Shown: in pieces, positions 43,503 to 58,009 of the stretch | How the letters are laid out: the number at the start of each line of letters is the position of its first letter | Position numbering within the stretch: the stretch's first letter is position 1 | Translations under genes and position numbers: made by a program | Assembly: GCA_900660155.1 (NCBI GenBank) | Contig: CABFPE010000052.1 | Coordinates: 1,479,522-1,543,521, forward strand | Length of the DNA stretch: 64,000 nt | Direction of reading: 5' to 3' | Source: Hofstenia miamia | Lineage: Eukaryota; Xenacoelomorpha; Acoela; Hofsteniidae | The notes under the pieces: generated by a model | The model's database searches: none | Told to the model about the DNA's origin: nothing | What the model saw: only the letters and a program-made list of their open reading frames with translations

Positions 43503-43863
43503 CTAAAAAGTTAATAATTTCCTAGCGCAAATTTAATTATATTATTTATTGAAAATAGTTGCAAATAATTATCAAACATATCGATTATTTAATAAAACAA
43601 TTGCCTCAGGCTTGGTTTTTAACCTTCTCTACAAAAGTGCCCAGTGTGCAATTTTGCAAACATCATAGTTATGTGGAAATTTAAGCCAAAACCCTGCTTT
43701 CTTTATTTATATCAAAATCTTGGGCATAGCTAGGTTGGAAAGTTTGTAGTCATAATATTTTTGAAATTAAAGCGGAGTGATTGCTAAATTAAAACATAAA
43801 ATTTATTATATTTTGAAATATTCATTAAATACAATAAAGCAAGGAACATTCATTAAGGTAATT

Positions 43864-43866
<3 letters not shown>

Positions 43867-43902
<36 letters not shown>
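43867..43902. repeat. (TA)n microsatellite
   Basis: About 17 TA units. Confidence 0.9.
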
Positions 43903-43903
<1 letters not shown>

Positions 43904-46900
43904 CTTTGTATTTATTATTTCAAATCTCTTACTGCAATAAATTTTTAAATTTATATTTTTGCAGCAACTTTGAATGGCTGCAGCTGAGACATCCGTCATA
44001 CTGATAATAATCCATTTTTTGTAATCAATAATAAGCACTTGCAAATTGAATATACACTTCTGAAGAACAAATGTTTACATCAATATTTGTTAAAAAAAAT
44101 TGAATATATTGAAAAGTGTCAGCAGAAAGGATTATAAATTATTTTAAAAATTATTCTGAAAATTCAAATCGCTTTAATCTTTAAATTAATATCACCAACA
44201 TATAATGTGCGGCATCTAGTAATAAACTGTCTGTTAAACTGTATTATCATGACATTTTCTTCTTAACATACACTGGATCAAATTGTGGAGTAAATGGAGT
44301 GTAATTTTACTTCTGTTACAAGCATTCACATATTCACACATATTCAGAAAGTGGTATAAAGTTTGTTTTAGATTTATTTTACTTCCTTATTGATTACCTT
44401 TGCAACATGATATGATAAATAGATACTTGTTTTTTATAAATTTTCAAAAATTGAGAGTATCCTAGGACGAAAAAAATAGTTTCATTTTCGGAAAAAGGAG
44501 GCAAGTTAAATCTTAGTCACATATCTGAATTTTTTGCAATTAAATATCATTTAATATTCAAAAAAATTCCCCTCCTTACAGGAAAAGGCTTTTAAGTAAA
44601 CAGTTAACTAACCAAATACTGTACATAGTAGATATATAGACAAGATTTGTTCACTTCTAGTTATGAAATCATTTCGCTACAAAGCAACCAGAAGAAACAC
44701 AATGCAATTTTAAATCTTTTATTGAACTCACCAGTTCAAAAAAGTTGTTAAATTTACGTTCAGTTAAATAAGTAGAACAGTTTAAAATTCCAATAAGCAA
44801 TTTACAAATATTTACCTTTCATAATGAGAACTGCTGACGAAATATATGATGAAAAAGCATATTGTTATTGATAGACAACCGAAGTGTCTTGTTTTCCAAA
44901 GATTCATTAAAACAAGCGTCATGTTTGTTGGAATTGTTTATCAAGCATTCATTGTTTACTTAGAGTTTGCATACAAAACGGCATTGTTTTAAACATGAAT
45001 TTCTATAACACAAACTAGAAAGGAACAAATGAATAAATAACAGCAACATTTGGCCGATTTCACTCAATTATTTATTAATTCCGCTCTTTTATGAGTGAAT
45101 TGAAGAGCGTAATTTGTACGAATTTTCAACATTACATTTTAGCCCATTCACCAATAGATGTTTGCATGACTCAGGATTTCGAAATTTTCTAGTAAGCTTG
45201 GAAATTTTTTTTCAAAATTTCGAAAAACAGTTTGTCATTTTACAAGGACATTAGGCTGTTTTAGGTTAATAATTCATCCTTATTTCTAATCAAGTTGTTA
45301 GATGACTTGGCACAACTTATTAAGGACATGTATGTATACGCAAAGCAGTAAGCCCAGAATTCGTTCTCTAACTGGTGAAACTTCAAATGATCTTTACCAT
45401 TGGTAGTGAATCTTATTAAGAGTCCTCTCCCTACAAACAAAGTATATCGCCATTTTTGTGTTTTCTGGGTAACTTCTGTGATCGGGTGACATTGGGGAAT
45501 GCTTTATGCATTTTTGTGAAAGTCGTGGTGTCCGGGATGTCTAATAATATAATTCATAATATTTTATCAAAAAATATATTATTTAAATATTAAATTTTAT
45601 TCTAAATCATTGCTAACAAGTTCTTTGAGAGCTTTGTTTCAAAATGCTTTCTTTGAATTATTTCTTCCGGTAATCCGCAAATTAATATCTGCTAAATTTT
45701 CTTTATTTTCAGAACGACACAATTATTGTCAACAGAAAATAAATTATTTAATTTTTTTAACCTAAAAATAAATAATTTATATTAAAATATTTGTTTTAGT
45801 AATAATTTGTTGTGCACTTCTGGGTGAGAGTAATTTCTATATAAGTGTTGCTGAAATATTTGAAAGAAATTGCATTGATATATCTCGTTAAATTTTGCAG
45901 CTTGATCAGTTTGGTGATATTGATATAATTCAGTGCATCAAGTCATTGATAAATTGCAAATCGTGTGGATTATTATTCACAAGAATACATAGAGACTCCC
46001 ACAATTCATTTTTCAATGAAATCAATTGAAATAAATTCAAATGTCCCAGAGATGAACTTCTGAACTTTTCAATCTTGCATTAATCATTTTTTTTCAAAAC
46101 TCTAAAAGTGATTTTTGTGGAATCAGTCTTGTAAAAGATTTCGCATAAGTCTGGAGATTTTACATTAAAGAACATTTTATCGATATTTTTAAACATTTGT
46201 TTAAGTTTAACTACGCTTGTGACATTGTTCTCAAATTTTATTGGGTAGAAAAAATTGTAGTGTAAGAGAAAAGATTGAAATAGTTTTAATAAAAATGCAA
46301 ATATGTATATTATAGAAATATTAAAATGCAATGCATGTATATCTACAATTTATGAAAAAAATGATAAAAAGCACTATTTGGAAGAAACTAAATTTTTGCT
46401 ACTACTCTCTCGGCAACTATTAAAATGTTAATGAAAGTGGTAGATATTCACCTGTCATGTGTTGGTGTTGGCAAGGATACCTTCTTTAGTTTACAAACGA
46501 TGTGCGGTTATAAAACTTTTAATAAAATCATTGTAGCCTTTAAAAAGTTCCATTTCAAAAGATTACATAGTATTAGAAGGATGTGAGATTTTTGTAAGCA
46601 AGTTGTGTTTTTTCAAAATATTTCCTAAGACTTTAAAGCATAAATTTAGTAAAAAAAATTGGTTTTTACAATAGTGAGTGACCTCATTTAACCTTCCATT
46701 CTTTTTTTCTGATAACAGAGAAATTCAAATATTCAGACAATTATACTAATAATTTAATATCAGATAAAGTAAATAATTTGCATGACTAATTTCCTTTCGT
46801 TTATTATTCACAGTTTTATAGACTTTTATTGATTTAATTAAATTTTATGAAACGGAATTTCTGTCCAATAAATGCAAATATCCAAAATGTACATTAATTG

Positions 46901-49583
46901 TTCCTAACTATGCACGGGATTTAGCATAGCATGGCGCAGGATAGTTTTAACAAATCTAATCATATAGCGACGCTTAGCGGCGAAAATTGAAAATCACTTA
47001 GACATTCATGATTGCGTACTTTAGTATAGAAAGAAACTTATCACTTTACTTGTGGATACATCACTAAGATTTGGAATGCTAATCAGAAATAATCTCAGGC
47101 CTGTAAGTTTTTCAGAACTACTTTGTTCAATAAGATATTTAATGTAATTGTAGGGTTGAACAAATCAGGTCAAACATAAAACGTTTTAAAAATTTTGACA
47201 GTTTATGGTTTATATTTATATTCAATTGGTGAATATTCATTTGCTTATTTTTTTTATACTAAAAATTTTTCTCTGTAACTTTCAAATGGCTCATAATCAA
47301 AAAGGTTATCATAATATTCAAATATTTATCCAAAAGTCTCTTATCAACTTTGTTCAATTACTAAAAATATTATTTACAGGTATAATTCTATTAAATTTAT
47401 TATAAGATTTTTAAATTGTTTGTATTAGTGGAAAATTTGATTAGATGAATAAACATTCAATTCTTAATAATGCTGACTTCAATTTAAAAAATGTCGGAAA
47501 CGTTATTACAAATATCAAAATTTGTATCAACTATAGAACATGTCTTGCAAACTAACAAAACACATAAGAGTTACATTTTCTCATCAAATCATCATTAAAT
47601 ACTAAGTCGATTACTTCACTCTGTTAACCTTTTTAGCAAATTTATGGCATTTCAAATTTTATTCGGTTTTCTTACTTCTAATTCAGCCTTCGCCAAAACC
47701 CTCCCAACAAATATTTGTACAAAGAATTGAATTTATGAAAACCACGGAACACTTTGTTTTGAAAATTGAAATATTCTTAGAATTTAACGCTCGGCAATTT
47801 TCAATAACCACTAGTTCAAATATTACGAAATAAGAATTTTCAACAACAATTTATTAATGATTTTTACAGTTTTAATAAGCCTGTTTATTACAAAGCTTTG
47901 TATTAATTCACAGAATATCGTTAACCACAGAATCAAGAATCAATATTAGGAATATTGGCAGTTACAAGCTTTTATCATATAATGGATCAAGAATTTATCA
48001 CATTTAATTCAAATCTTAGAAAAATGAATATCCAGACAATTTAATGGACAAGTATTAATGAGACGATTACGGAAATAGTAAAAGAGAGCAAGGAGGTGAA
48101 ATATTCAAATAAATATGGTAAATCAAATGTCAAAAACACAAACTATTAAAGTGAAAGCAATATTTGTATATAAATCAGGTGGCTTAATGGAAATCTTATC
48201 CTAAGTTTATCAATTAAATTTTGTCAAAAATCCAAAGTAATTTCTAAAATGAAGAAATTGAATATCTTAAGTCACCAAATTATAATATCAAAAAATAATT
48301 GAACGTTCCAAATACGTTCAAATTCCAAAGTTTGCCATCTATATAAACTTTTAGTTACAATCTTAAGGGAATAATCTTTAGAAAATTTTTTGTATGCAGG
48401 GAAGGCATCTATATTTAGTCAAAGCCTTTGTTAAAGTATATCTTGGTCTTATAAAAAAACTTAAAACCAATAGCCAGCTTAACTGTCTACCCTAAAAATT
48501 CACTTTATCTCTTACAACAAACAATTCAAAGTACTATATTGAAATACAAAAAAGAACTGCATTCCTTTGAACTAAAAATAGCGTTTCCTGTTTTACTTAA
48601 CGAATTTTATTCAAGTAATTCCATATAAGTTACAATTAAATTCTTCTGTGGAAACATAAAGAATGTAAATGCTACAGCTGTTGTATTTTATGTAGCTAAT
48701 AACACATTAAATACTGTTTTATAATTTCGAATTTTCACCGAACGTGGAATCTATAACTCTCACATTATAATCAAATATTCACCCAAAAAGCGTAAGATAA
48801 GCTTCATTACACAATAATGTTTACATCTGCGGTAACTGCATTGCTACAAAAAATCCGATATTTTTGCCTTCTAACGTATTGTAACAGCTTCCAGAAAAAT
48901 TGCATTTATATATTCATGTACTTAAAATAAATGCAGCTTGACTGACAGAACTTGAAATCGATGTGCGATGTAGATGTGGCAAAAGCCTTGCGGCGCGAGC
49001 TTAATAATTACGTCGTAAGGTTGTATGCATTACAAAATTATTCTTCACGCTAATTTCTATTTCATTAAATTTAAAAAAGCGTAGAAATCATATTAATTAC
49101 TTTAAATACAGATTTTGCTGTGTAAAAATAAAAATTAGGTGTATTTTCAGTTAGAATTTCACAGTGACTCGCAAAAATCAGCTGAAGTAAAATAACAAAA
49201 TACAAAGTTTTATATAATATGTTATTTATTAATACTTTAATTTAAATGGAATGAGTATCTAATGGCATATTAATATAGCTCGACTGAATCATTTTTAATA
49301 TTGAGGAATTTCTTGCATGAAATTAGTTTTATTTGCTTGAAAATTGTTCTTAGTGATCAGTAGGGTACCGCAACATAAAGCCAGTCTTATTATATTGTGC
49401 AGCTTTCTTTTATAATTTCCAACTTTGAATTTTTCTTAGATGTGTATTTAGGTTCAAAGTAAACAGTTAATTTATGCTTCTAACTTTTACAAATTTATAT
49501 AATTTAGAGAAAAATAAATGAACAGTACAATCCGAAATATTTATGCCAATTAATATTGTATACATGTATATTTTAAAATTTTA

Positions 49584-49588
<5 letters not shown>
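43903..49588. other. Gene-poor AT-rich sequence
   Basis: No supported gene, RNA or element ends. A reading near 48952-49003, VRCRCGKSLAARA, faintly recalls the C-terminal CRCGK motif of the YLDD-type RT but is too short to call. Upstream Gal3ST exons could be here and were not recognised. Confidence 0.5.

Positions 49589-49619
<31 letters not shown>
49589..49619. repeat. (TA)n microsatellite
   Basis: About 15 TA units. Confidence 0.9.
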
Positions 49620-49623
<4 letters not shown>

Positions 49624-52600
49624 TCTGTTTGTATCAAAGATTATTATTTCCAAAAAATTTGAAAGAAATTTTATTCGTTTTTATTGAAATTCTGACTAAT
49701 CATATAAAACCTTTGGAAATAAACAAATTTAATATGCTTGCTTTTAATGTATTATGTTCATATAATTGAGGTCAATATCTTTCTTTTTTTAAAGTACAAC
49801 TAGCATTTCTTCAACTGTCTTTTAAAGTCTTACTTCTTATACAAAATTGACTGGTCTATAATATGAAGGAGGGCTTTTACAGAATTAATATACACTTTGC
49901 AGCGCAGTGATCTTAAGGTCTTGCACTGTTTTCTTAGATATCAGTTCCGAGCAGTCTCACCTTTAAACTATATCAGTTGGAAGAAACTGATTTAGAGGTA
50001 TTTTAGAATCCCATATTCCAGATCATGATTTTCGACATTGGCAGAAATGCTCGGCAATTAACTAATTTTTTGAAATTTGGAAAAGCAACAAAATTTTAGG
50101 TAAATTAAATTAGGTGGTGAAGTAAGTAAGAGCAATGTAATAAGGCAGAAGAATTTCCACCTCTCTGTTTGAACACTTCTAAGACAAGTGTATTATTCTG
50201 TTAGTCCGTTATGCATTTTCAAAAAAAATATATAATAAAAAGATTCTTACGTTTTGAAAGACATCATCTTCGGTATTTTTGCATGCAGTTTATTAAAGTA
50301 TACGTTTCATGGTTTATAGCGCTTGATGTATTAGAATTAATGAATTGCTTACTCTAGAAGGGAATTGCTAAAGGCAGGCGTGCTAATTTTAACGTAACAG
50401 CTGTCAAATATACCGCTAAGATGATTTTGCACAAAGCAGAATTCGACATTTTCCCTAATGTATACGAGGCCATATCAATCAATAAAACATAACTTATCGA
50501 TCTACTTCTAAAAAATATCATATATTCAAGAAATCAGTGACTATATTTTAAAGTAGAAACATTTTCTAAATATTGATTTTTCTGATAAGAACATAAATGT
50601 AGCAGTGAATGTTAATTTGTACAAATGGTATGCAGCATTGACTTGGCTATTACTTAACTGGTAGCAGTTTTAATATTGATTAACAATGCAGCAATTAGAT
50701 TCAACCCTCAATGTTAAAAGTTGATCTTAAAATCCTAACCAGATCTAGTGATATTACAAAAGTACATTACATCCAGACCCAACCCAAGTTCATCAGATAT
50801 CTTAAACTAAACCCAAAACAAAATTAATTTTTCTATTTATACCAAACATCTGCAAAACAAAAATTTAACGTTATTATCAATGTAATTAAAGACATTGAAC
50901 ACTAACTGATCAATTTTTTAGAATAAATATACGATTCTATGTATAAAACGCCATAAGAACATTTGCTACATAGTAAGTCCAGCTAAACTTTAAGCCTTAG
51001 ACTTTGTACGTTTTGATCTAGATGTATTCTAGTTTCAACCCTGGATAAATAATTCATGGTTTTTGTGCACCTAGACCTATAGATTTACATTAATCCAAAT
51101 AAAAATATTTATCAGAAAAACTACATAATTGAAATATTTATAAGAATCAATTTATCTAAAGTGTAATTTTCATGAATGGTTGTATAAAAAATCTTGCATT
51201 GAAATTGAAATACGAAGTTCAATCATACTGTCAAAGTAGAGTAAGCACTTGTTTCATTAGTAATTTGAAATTGCAATTTAAGTATTTTCAAGATCCGAAT
51301 TGTTAACTGATTTAGCTAAGTTATAAGGTATTTATTTTTGTTGTTTTTTAAAACGACATTTAAATTATCCAAGTGTGAGTTTTGCAATACGCTTGTAGGA
51401 TTTCATTTGAAAGCTTTTTAAACTTATGATTTTCACTTATTTCATTGCATTAAGTCCTCAACTTCGTTAGCTGCAAATGATGTATATATTCACACAAGCT
51501 TCTACTGAGTGAACCACAGAATTTCTCTTTATTGGATGTTTATCAAGATAAAAGTATAATAAAATATATTCCCATAACTAATAGTCTAGATGAATTAATA
51601 AATTCTAATTTTCGAGACAATGTTCTACACTATGGACCATTACTCGTTGAGTAAATAAATGTCTGGCAGATTTTATGACCCATCAAATGAGAGAGTATTT
51701 GCACATGCACAGCGGTGTAAAACTAAATGCAATAAAGTTTAATTGCATCCATCAAAATTGTATTTGTTTGATTTCAAGTTAGTTTAGATTATCCCAAGGT
51801 TGAATAAATCTTATCAAGCCCTTAAGATTTTTTTACCAAGAAATTGTGGATTGACTAAAAAAATTTTGGAATTTATTTGCAAAATGCAACAGTTATCTTT
51901 TGATCAACACCAATAGAAAATAACATCTATAAACAAAGCGAGTTAATTTGAAATGGAAGCAAGCTTAAAATTCAATAATTGGTGTTTTGGTAGTCTGTTA
52001 GCTACTTAGTATATAATTAAGTAGGATCGTCTACACTCTCGATTTTTATCTTAAAAATTGATAAAAAATGGATATAGTCTGATCCAGGGTGACCAACGGC
52101 TAATCTAATCTTCGAAATATCGCATAACTCTAAGAGCTAAGACTGCTTAATTTAATAATGGCCATTGATAATATTGGACTATTGCCTTAATGTAAATGAA
52201 GTTAGTCGTTCTGTTTTATGAATACATATGAAAATTCAAAACAGAAATAAAATTAAATTATATTTTGTAAAAGAAAGATCTGAGGAAAAAAATCGAACAA
52301 ATAATATTTACGTTTAAATTATTTAAATATTTTACACTATTTTTATGGGTCTTAATTAAGCCTATAGAATCTTTTGTTTCTATATATCATTTGTTACACA
52401 AAGGCACTGCACAAGTAATAGATGAAACTGCTTTGATATGCTTCCAGTTTGAAAACGGTTAATGCGCAACCTATTTACATAAACTGCTTTCTAATAGTTT
52501 TTTTATTTTGAAAACCTACATAGAGACAGAGCGTGTTGTAACTTCGTCATAGCCAAATATTAATCGCTTTGACATTTAAAATGCTTGCAATAAATAGCCC

Positions 52601-53648
52601 AATGCAAGACAATATTTATTCGACTGCAAATATTTTAAACACTTGAGTAAACAATTACTGGGGTGAGATACTTACCAGACAGAAGCAAATAATATTAAAT
52701 ATACAAATTTTTTATAGTGAAGCAATATTGCTGTGTAAACTGTGTAGCTTCTAAATATGGTTATTTTGCAAATTATCCTAATTTTCTATTAATAGGATTC
52801 TCAACCAAATTATTTATACCATGATTTAACCAATTGGGGCCCAAAAGGAAACGGAAGCTGCTGTAGTAGTAAAAAACGTATGATTTGTATTAATCAGATG
52901 GTAAGAAGCGCCCTATGATCAAAATTAAATTTTGAAATGCATTTATGACGCTACACTAGGGAGTCCATTAATGATGCCAAAATGAATAGTAAGAAACTAG
53001 GATCAATATGGTATATTTCACACGCATTAATAGTAAAACTCTCTTTTTAGCCACATCATTCGTTTAATTACATTTGTTTTCAAATCAGTGATCAGATTGG
53101 TCAAACAGGAATATCATACTCAATTAAAAAACAAGAAGTTTGAGGAGCAATTAGAAATGTTACAGAAAATTTATAAATGGATTAACTTACTGTCATAATA
53201 AGATTAAGCATGCCAAATACAAATAAACTGTGAATTATAGTAGTCTAGAAAAACGGTACATATGTACCATCAAGCTTCAAAGGCTTAAGAGTTATATTTG
53301 TAAACAATGCACACTTTGGTTTATTTTAAAAACATGCGAGTTGTTTAAGTTTGAATGTGATTTGGCAATTAATTGTGAAATGAGAAGAATGACTTAGGAG
53401 ATTTTTCAATGAAATTAATAACGTATTATAACTAAACAAATAAGGAATTGATTAGTCTCTCATTCATTAAGAATATTGGTCTAGACGCACTTTTTAACAA
53501 CTGTCTCTTAACATGTCACTCAAGTTTGTGACTTGCAAAGCATAAAAGACGAATGTTTTAATTAAACTTATTCTAACAACGTAAATTTATAGAATATTTT
53601 CTAATTTTCATTAGCATTAATTTGTTGTTGTAATTTGGCATTTCAGAT
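49620..53648. other. Gene-poor AT-rich sequence
   Basis: No supported gene, structured RNA or transposon ends seen. Confidence 0.5.
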
Positions 53649-53671
53649 TTATATATATATATATATATATG
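53649..53671. repeat. (TA)n microsatellite
   Basis: About 11 TA units. Confidence 0.9.
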
Positions 53672-54059
53672 TAGTTGGGTATAATGCTTTACTGTAATGT
53701 ACAATAATATCTTAGTAACGAGTAATATTATGCATTATTACACTAATAAAATAGTAAATAGTAACGCGTTATCTTTGAGAACAATCATTCGTTATTTAGG
53801 CAACACAATAATGTTTAGAGTCAATATATTGTTTTTAATGCATTGTTTGCCCATAGAAATATATGATTTGCTTTAATCAATACACAACATGTTTAGTAGC
53901 ATGAGATTCATTAAATATTTACATTTGAATAAAACTGTATAAGTAAAATTAAAAGTAATAGGCAAAGTAATGAGCAATATAATTTTATTACATTTCGTGA
54001 AAATTATAAGCATTGGAAATAAAGTACTTTTAATGTAATGCACCAAAATTTTACTAAAT

Positions 54060-54103
54060 CCTAACCCTAAACCTAACCCTTTTATATATATATATATATA
54101 TAT
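54060..54103. repeat. Telomere-like CCCTAA patch next to (TA)n
   Basis: Three to four CCTAA(A/C) units (cctaaccctaaacctaaccc) run directly into a TA tract. The animal telomere repeat is TTAGGG, so this resembles a very short interstitial telomeric sequence, but its length allows chance. Confidence 0.6.
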
Positions 54104-54594
54104 CATCTTTGATGTCATGATAGCATACATATGAAGATTATCTTTGGTAATTTCATTGTCAACATTGTAACTGATTCCAACTTTAATATTGATTTCCACT
54201 TTTCTACTAATGTATTTATCTAACAATATTATGCATGCATTCAAAATTCATAAACTATTTCACGATTACAATGTTTCAGAAAATGGCAATCGAGGACATT
54301 ATTAACAATTGATATAAGATTATTATGTTAATATATCTTTTTGAAAAGAACAGTGAATAATGTCTGCTGTATTATAACTGTAATATTCTTTGCAGCACAG
54401 CTGCGTTTTACAAATTTCCAATTCAATATACCGGAAGCAATTAATTTTTAATGTTGGAATTTTTTCGAATTTACTAGAATAAATATGAATATTTGAATTT
54501 TGCTCCAAATGTGCAGTGACACTATTTCCATGAAATATTATATTTAAATTGTTAAAGTATTTAAGGAAAAGATTTATGAGAATAGAGTGTCAAT

Positions 54595-54945
54595 ATGTGT
54601 GTTATGATGAATATAAAAACTGTCATCTTCGTCTGCTACATATTTTATAACATTGTTTTTAAACTATTCTATCGCCATCTTTGTGAATTTCTTGCACCCC
54701 CTAATCATTTTTGGAAAGATTGTGTTTTCTATACGCTTACAACCACTGCTTTGTCAAATTCTGGATTCTTCGTTATCACCGATTCTAGTTATTACTATTG
54801 GAGATCAACAGTGCTCTTTTATATAAATATATTTTCAACAGCAAGTAATTATACTCAGTTAGTAGGGACAACTATGGAGGATAAGCTTATGCAGCAATGT
54901 GCTAAACCCTATTCGACATGGGCTTTTTGGCCTTTTGAGGTTTAG
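54595..54945 (+). other. Unrecognised ORF of 116 codons
   Basis: Starts MCVMMNIKTVIFVCYIFYNI (hydrophobic, membrane-like) and later reads FWKDCVFYTLTTTALSNSG and CAKPYSTWAFWPFEV. It is less A/T-biased than neighbouring ORFs, but no family is recognised and no splice or promoter evidence supports it. Confidence 0.2.
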
Positions 54946-57900
54946 GGATAAAGTATTCCTCTCATTTAACTCTGGATTGCATTAGTCCATTGCCCAAATA
55001 TTCTTTTTAACAACAGTTTAAAATTAGAATATTCAAAAATTTGTTGCCATAAATATTTTGATGACGTCATCAAATCTCAAAGTTTGGGGATTTTTTTGAA
55101 GTATATTAAATATTAGTTTTAAGCAGTTGGAAATAATGGAATTCATTAGAATGTATTCCTAACTTCTAAAATATAATTTTCGTGTTTGCTTTACACAGTT
55201 TTTTATTACTAACAATAAGAATGATAAGCTTTTGCAAAAATAGAAAGACTATGCCTCGAGTTGAAAAACCATACCATATATAAAATGAGCAGATATTAAA
55301 AATATATTAAAGGGTTATTATCCTCATTAAAAGGTAGAAAAATTCTTCAAGTTTCACTATGAAAGCTTAATAGGGCATCCTCGTCGTCAGGACTAATAGT
55401 GTTAAAACAAGATTTACTTAGTTTAGACAAAGTCACTACTTTGTACATATTTAATTTCTTAGTATAAAATAACGAAGTAATGATGAAGTTCTCCACATCA
55501 AGTCCTAATTATATATAATCCATTGTATAGACAACTGATTAAATATTAGATATTAACATGTATGTCAAAAACAAACACATTGATCGTAATAATTTGAAGG
55601 CAGGATTCAAACATTATTTTCCTAAAAAATTTCAAATCCACAATTTACTAAATGACTCCTGAAATATCTAAAATATTAATAGATATTATTTCAAGAGCCT
55701 GTCAAGCTAAATAGCTAATCTTTGGAGGAAAATTTATTAGTCTGTTCTTCACACGCCCACTATTATGGGAAATTAATAGTGCTCTCACTGCTTCACTGGA
55801 TAATGAATTTGATATTGAATTGAAAAGCTCATTTAAGTTGAACTCCCCACATCAAATACTGCCTTCCTGTTCAATTAAATTGAATTAAGTTGTTAGCAAA
55901 CGGTAAGCCATCCGATTAGAAATTTAATATAATGGTAATATTTGAAAGTTAAAAAAATTTAAATTTAAACATATTTTATCGTTAAAATCAAAGAAATCTA
56001 TGCATAACAAATTTTTAATTCCTTGTTTAATAGTTGCATTGGCTGAATTTTGAATGTAAGTATTCAATTCTTGCTTTAAAATACAATTTTGAATTTGACT
56101 GAGAGAACAGTACTTTCAACAATTTAGCTACCATATCACTAGCATCCATTAATCATTGCCAATCTTACTTTGGAAACATTTTTAAATGAAAAATTGATGT
56201 CACCAGCTCAACCCTCGTTGACTTGAATGATTTAACTTTATTCTTTACCTCATAAGAAGACTGGAATAGGGTGCAATATAAGTGTATAATAAATAAGTAA
56301 AATTTGAAACTTTATTCTCTACTCATAATAATGCGGAAAGCAACATGAAAACTTAAATTCAGGTAAAGTTCCATTTACATGTATGTGCATTATTCGGAAA
56401 CTTTAATGTACATAAATTATATTTAGCTCATTTATTCCCAGTAAATTATTTTTGTTAATATTAGTGAAATGAGTTCCACAATTGGAAGAAATGCACTTAG
56501 AAAACGACACTGCTTACAAATAAAAGTGACTATGATGGATATTAATCCAAATTCTATAAACATGACTATTTTGGTGCATGTACTATGAATGGTTGTTTAG
56601 TTTTATATTTCAAATCTAGCCTAAATTGGTATAAGAAACTGTTGACAACAGAAATATATAGATTATATTTTTATTCTATATTTGAATATTAGTTTCATTA
56701 GCATTTTTTGTTGTAATGCTGGTCATCGCTCTAATCTCTTAAGGTGTAGTAGAAAAGCTTGCGCAATTTACGCAGTTGCTTCAATTACGCTCCAAACCAC
56801 CAATCTCAGCTAAAATGTTAGTGGCGTACGATGAAGGGGGTGACATGGTGGAATGTACCCCGTCCTATTTTCGACCTTGATTCGATTGCTTAAATATAAA
56901 ATATAGTGTAATACGTTATAAAATGTCAAAAATTAAGTTGGTAAGATAGATTTTTTTTCAAGTCTATTTTTCAATATTTCAGCAATTTCGCCCTGGTTTT
57001 TCAGGTTGATCACAACTGAGATGTTCCCGGTCGAAAAAACCTGCGAACGGCCTGTATAATGTCAATGGCAGAGCTACTGGGAGGAGGTGGGGTTAAAAAA
57101 GCATGTACTGAACAGAATCAGTTAAATATTGCAAGTGAAGTTACTTCGGATCTTATATATACCCCAGTTTCCTATACATTGAATGTCCTGAGCCAACTGC
57201 TTGAAGGCAACATTGGTTCTTATAAATCATGAGAAAACGAATCATGCTAATTAATTCATTAAATTGAGTTCTATTCACTAAAAAACAGACTTTCAATAAG
57301 TATATTCATTGCAGTTACGCATAAATTGCTTTTAATATTGTATTAATATTGAATAGTCATTGTCACAGAAAAAAATGAAATTATTTAATATAATGAACAA
57401 CCTAACTTTTTTAGCTAACTAATAACAGCGAATTGCATTGGTGGAATGCCAACTTGAACAGCAGCAAATCAGAAACTAGTAACAGTTTACTATTAACGGA
57501 GGTAGCCCAAATGGGATTCAAGTTGGCAAAAAATTAGAATGACGATCAAAAATTATTGTAAGGGAAAGAAGTACATGAAATTTACCAAAAATACTACACT
57601 ATTAAAATAGTCGTTGAAACGTGTGATATATTTATTTTCTTTGAATTTAAACAAAAATATACACAGAAATGTATTTGTTAACATCAAAATCATATTCTAT
57701 TCAGCAACTTGTTTAAATATTTATGATGCAAAAGCTTTCGATAAATGCTGATGGGTAACATGATTCTTATAATATGTTCGTTAATCATCAATATGGTACA
57801 GCCACTTTGAAAGTTTTATATTTTTTGCGTTTATGTAAATATATTTTTTTATCGAGAATCGTGTTTTTGTAATCTCGTGTATTAATTCAACAAAACTCAA

Positions 57901-58009
57901 GGAGATTTCATTATTAACACGTGATTTAAAAAATTTTATTATGCGGCAAATTTGAAGATCGACTTTCATTTTTTAGCTATAATATTCTTGCGCAACAAAA
58001 TGTTTCATT
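54946..58009. other. Gene-poor sequence with a G+C-richer patch
   Basis: Mostly AT-rich. Around 56740-57220 the base composition rises in G+C (for example gatgaagggggtgacatgg, ctgggaggaggtggggtt), which may be a decayed element; no ends or protein were identified. Confidence 0.4.

Noticed and set aside
46080-46331. 83-codon - strand ORF, Ile/Phe/Lys-rich
   Set aside because: Composition follows AT bias; no domain, and typical of chance ORFs in this region.
48952-49003. Reading VRCRCGKSLAARA resembling the CRCGK motif of the YLDD-type RT
   Set aside because: Too short, with no neighbouring matches.
45000-53000. Search for tRNA genes and other structured RNAs in the gene-poor region
   Set aside because: No credible B-box/T-loop pattern (GGTTCGAATCC type) with a matching A box was seen.
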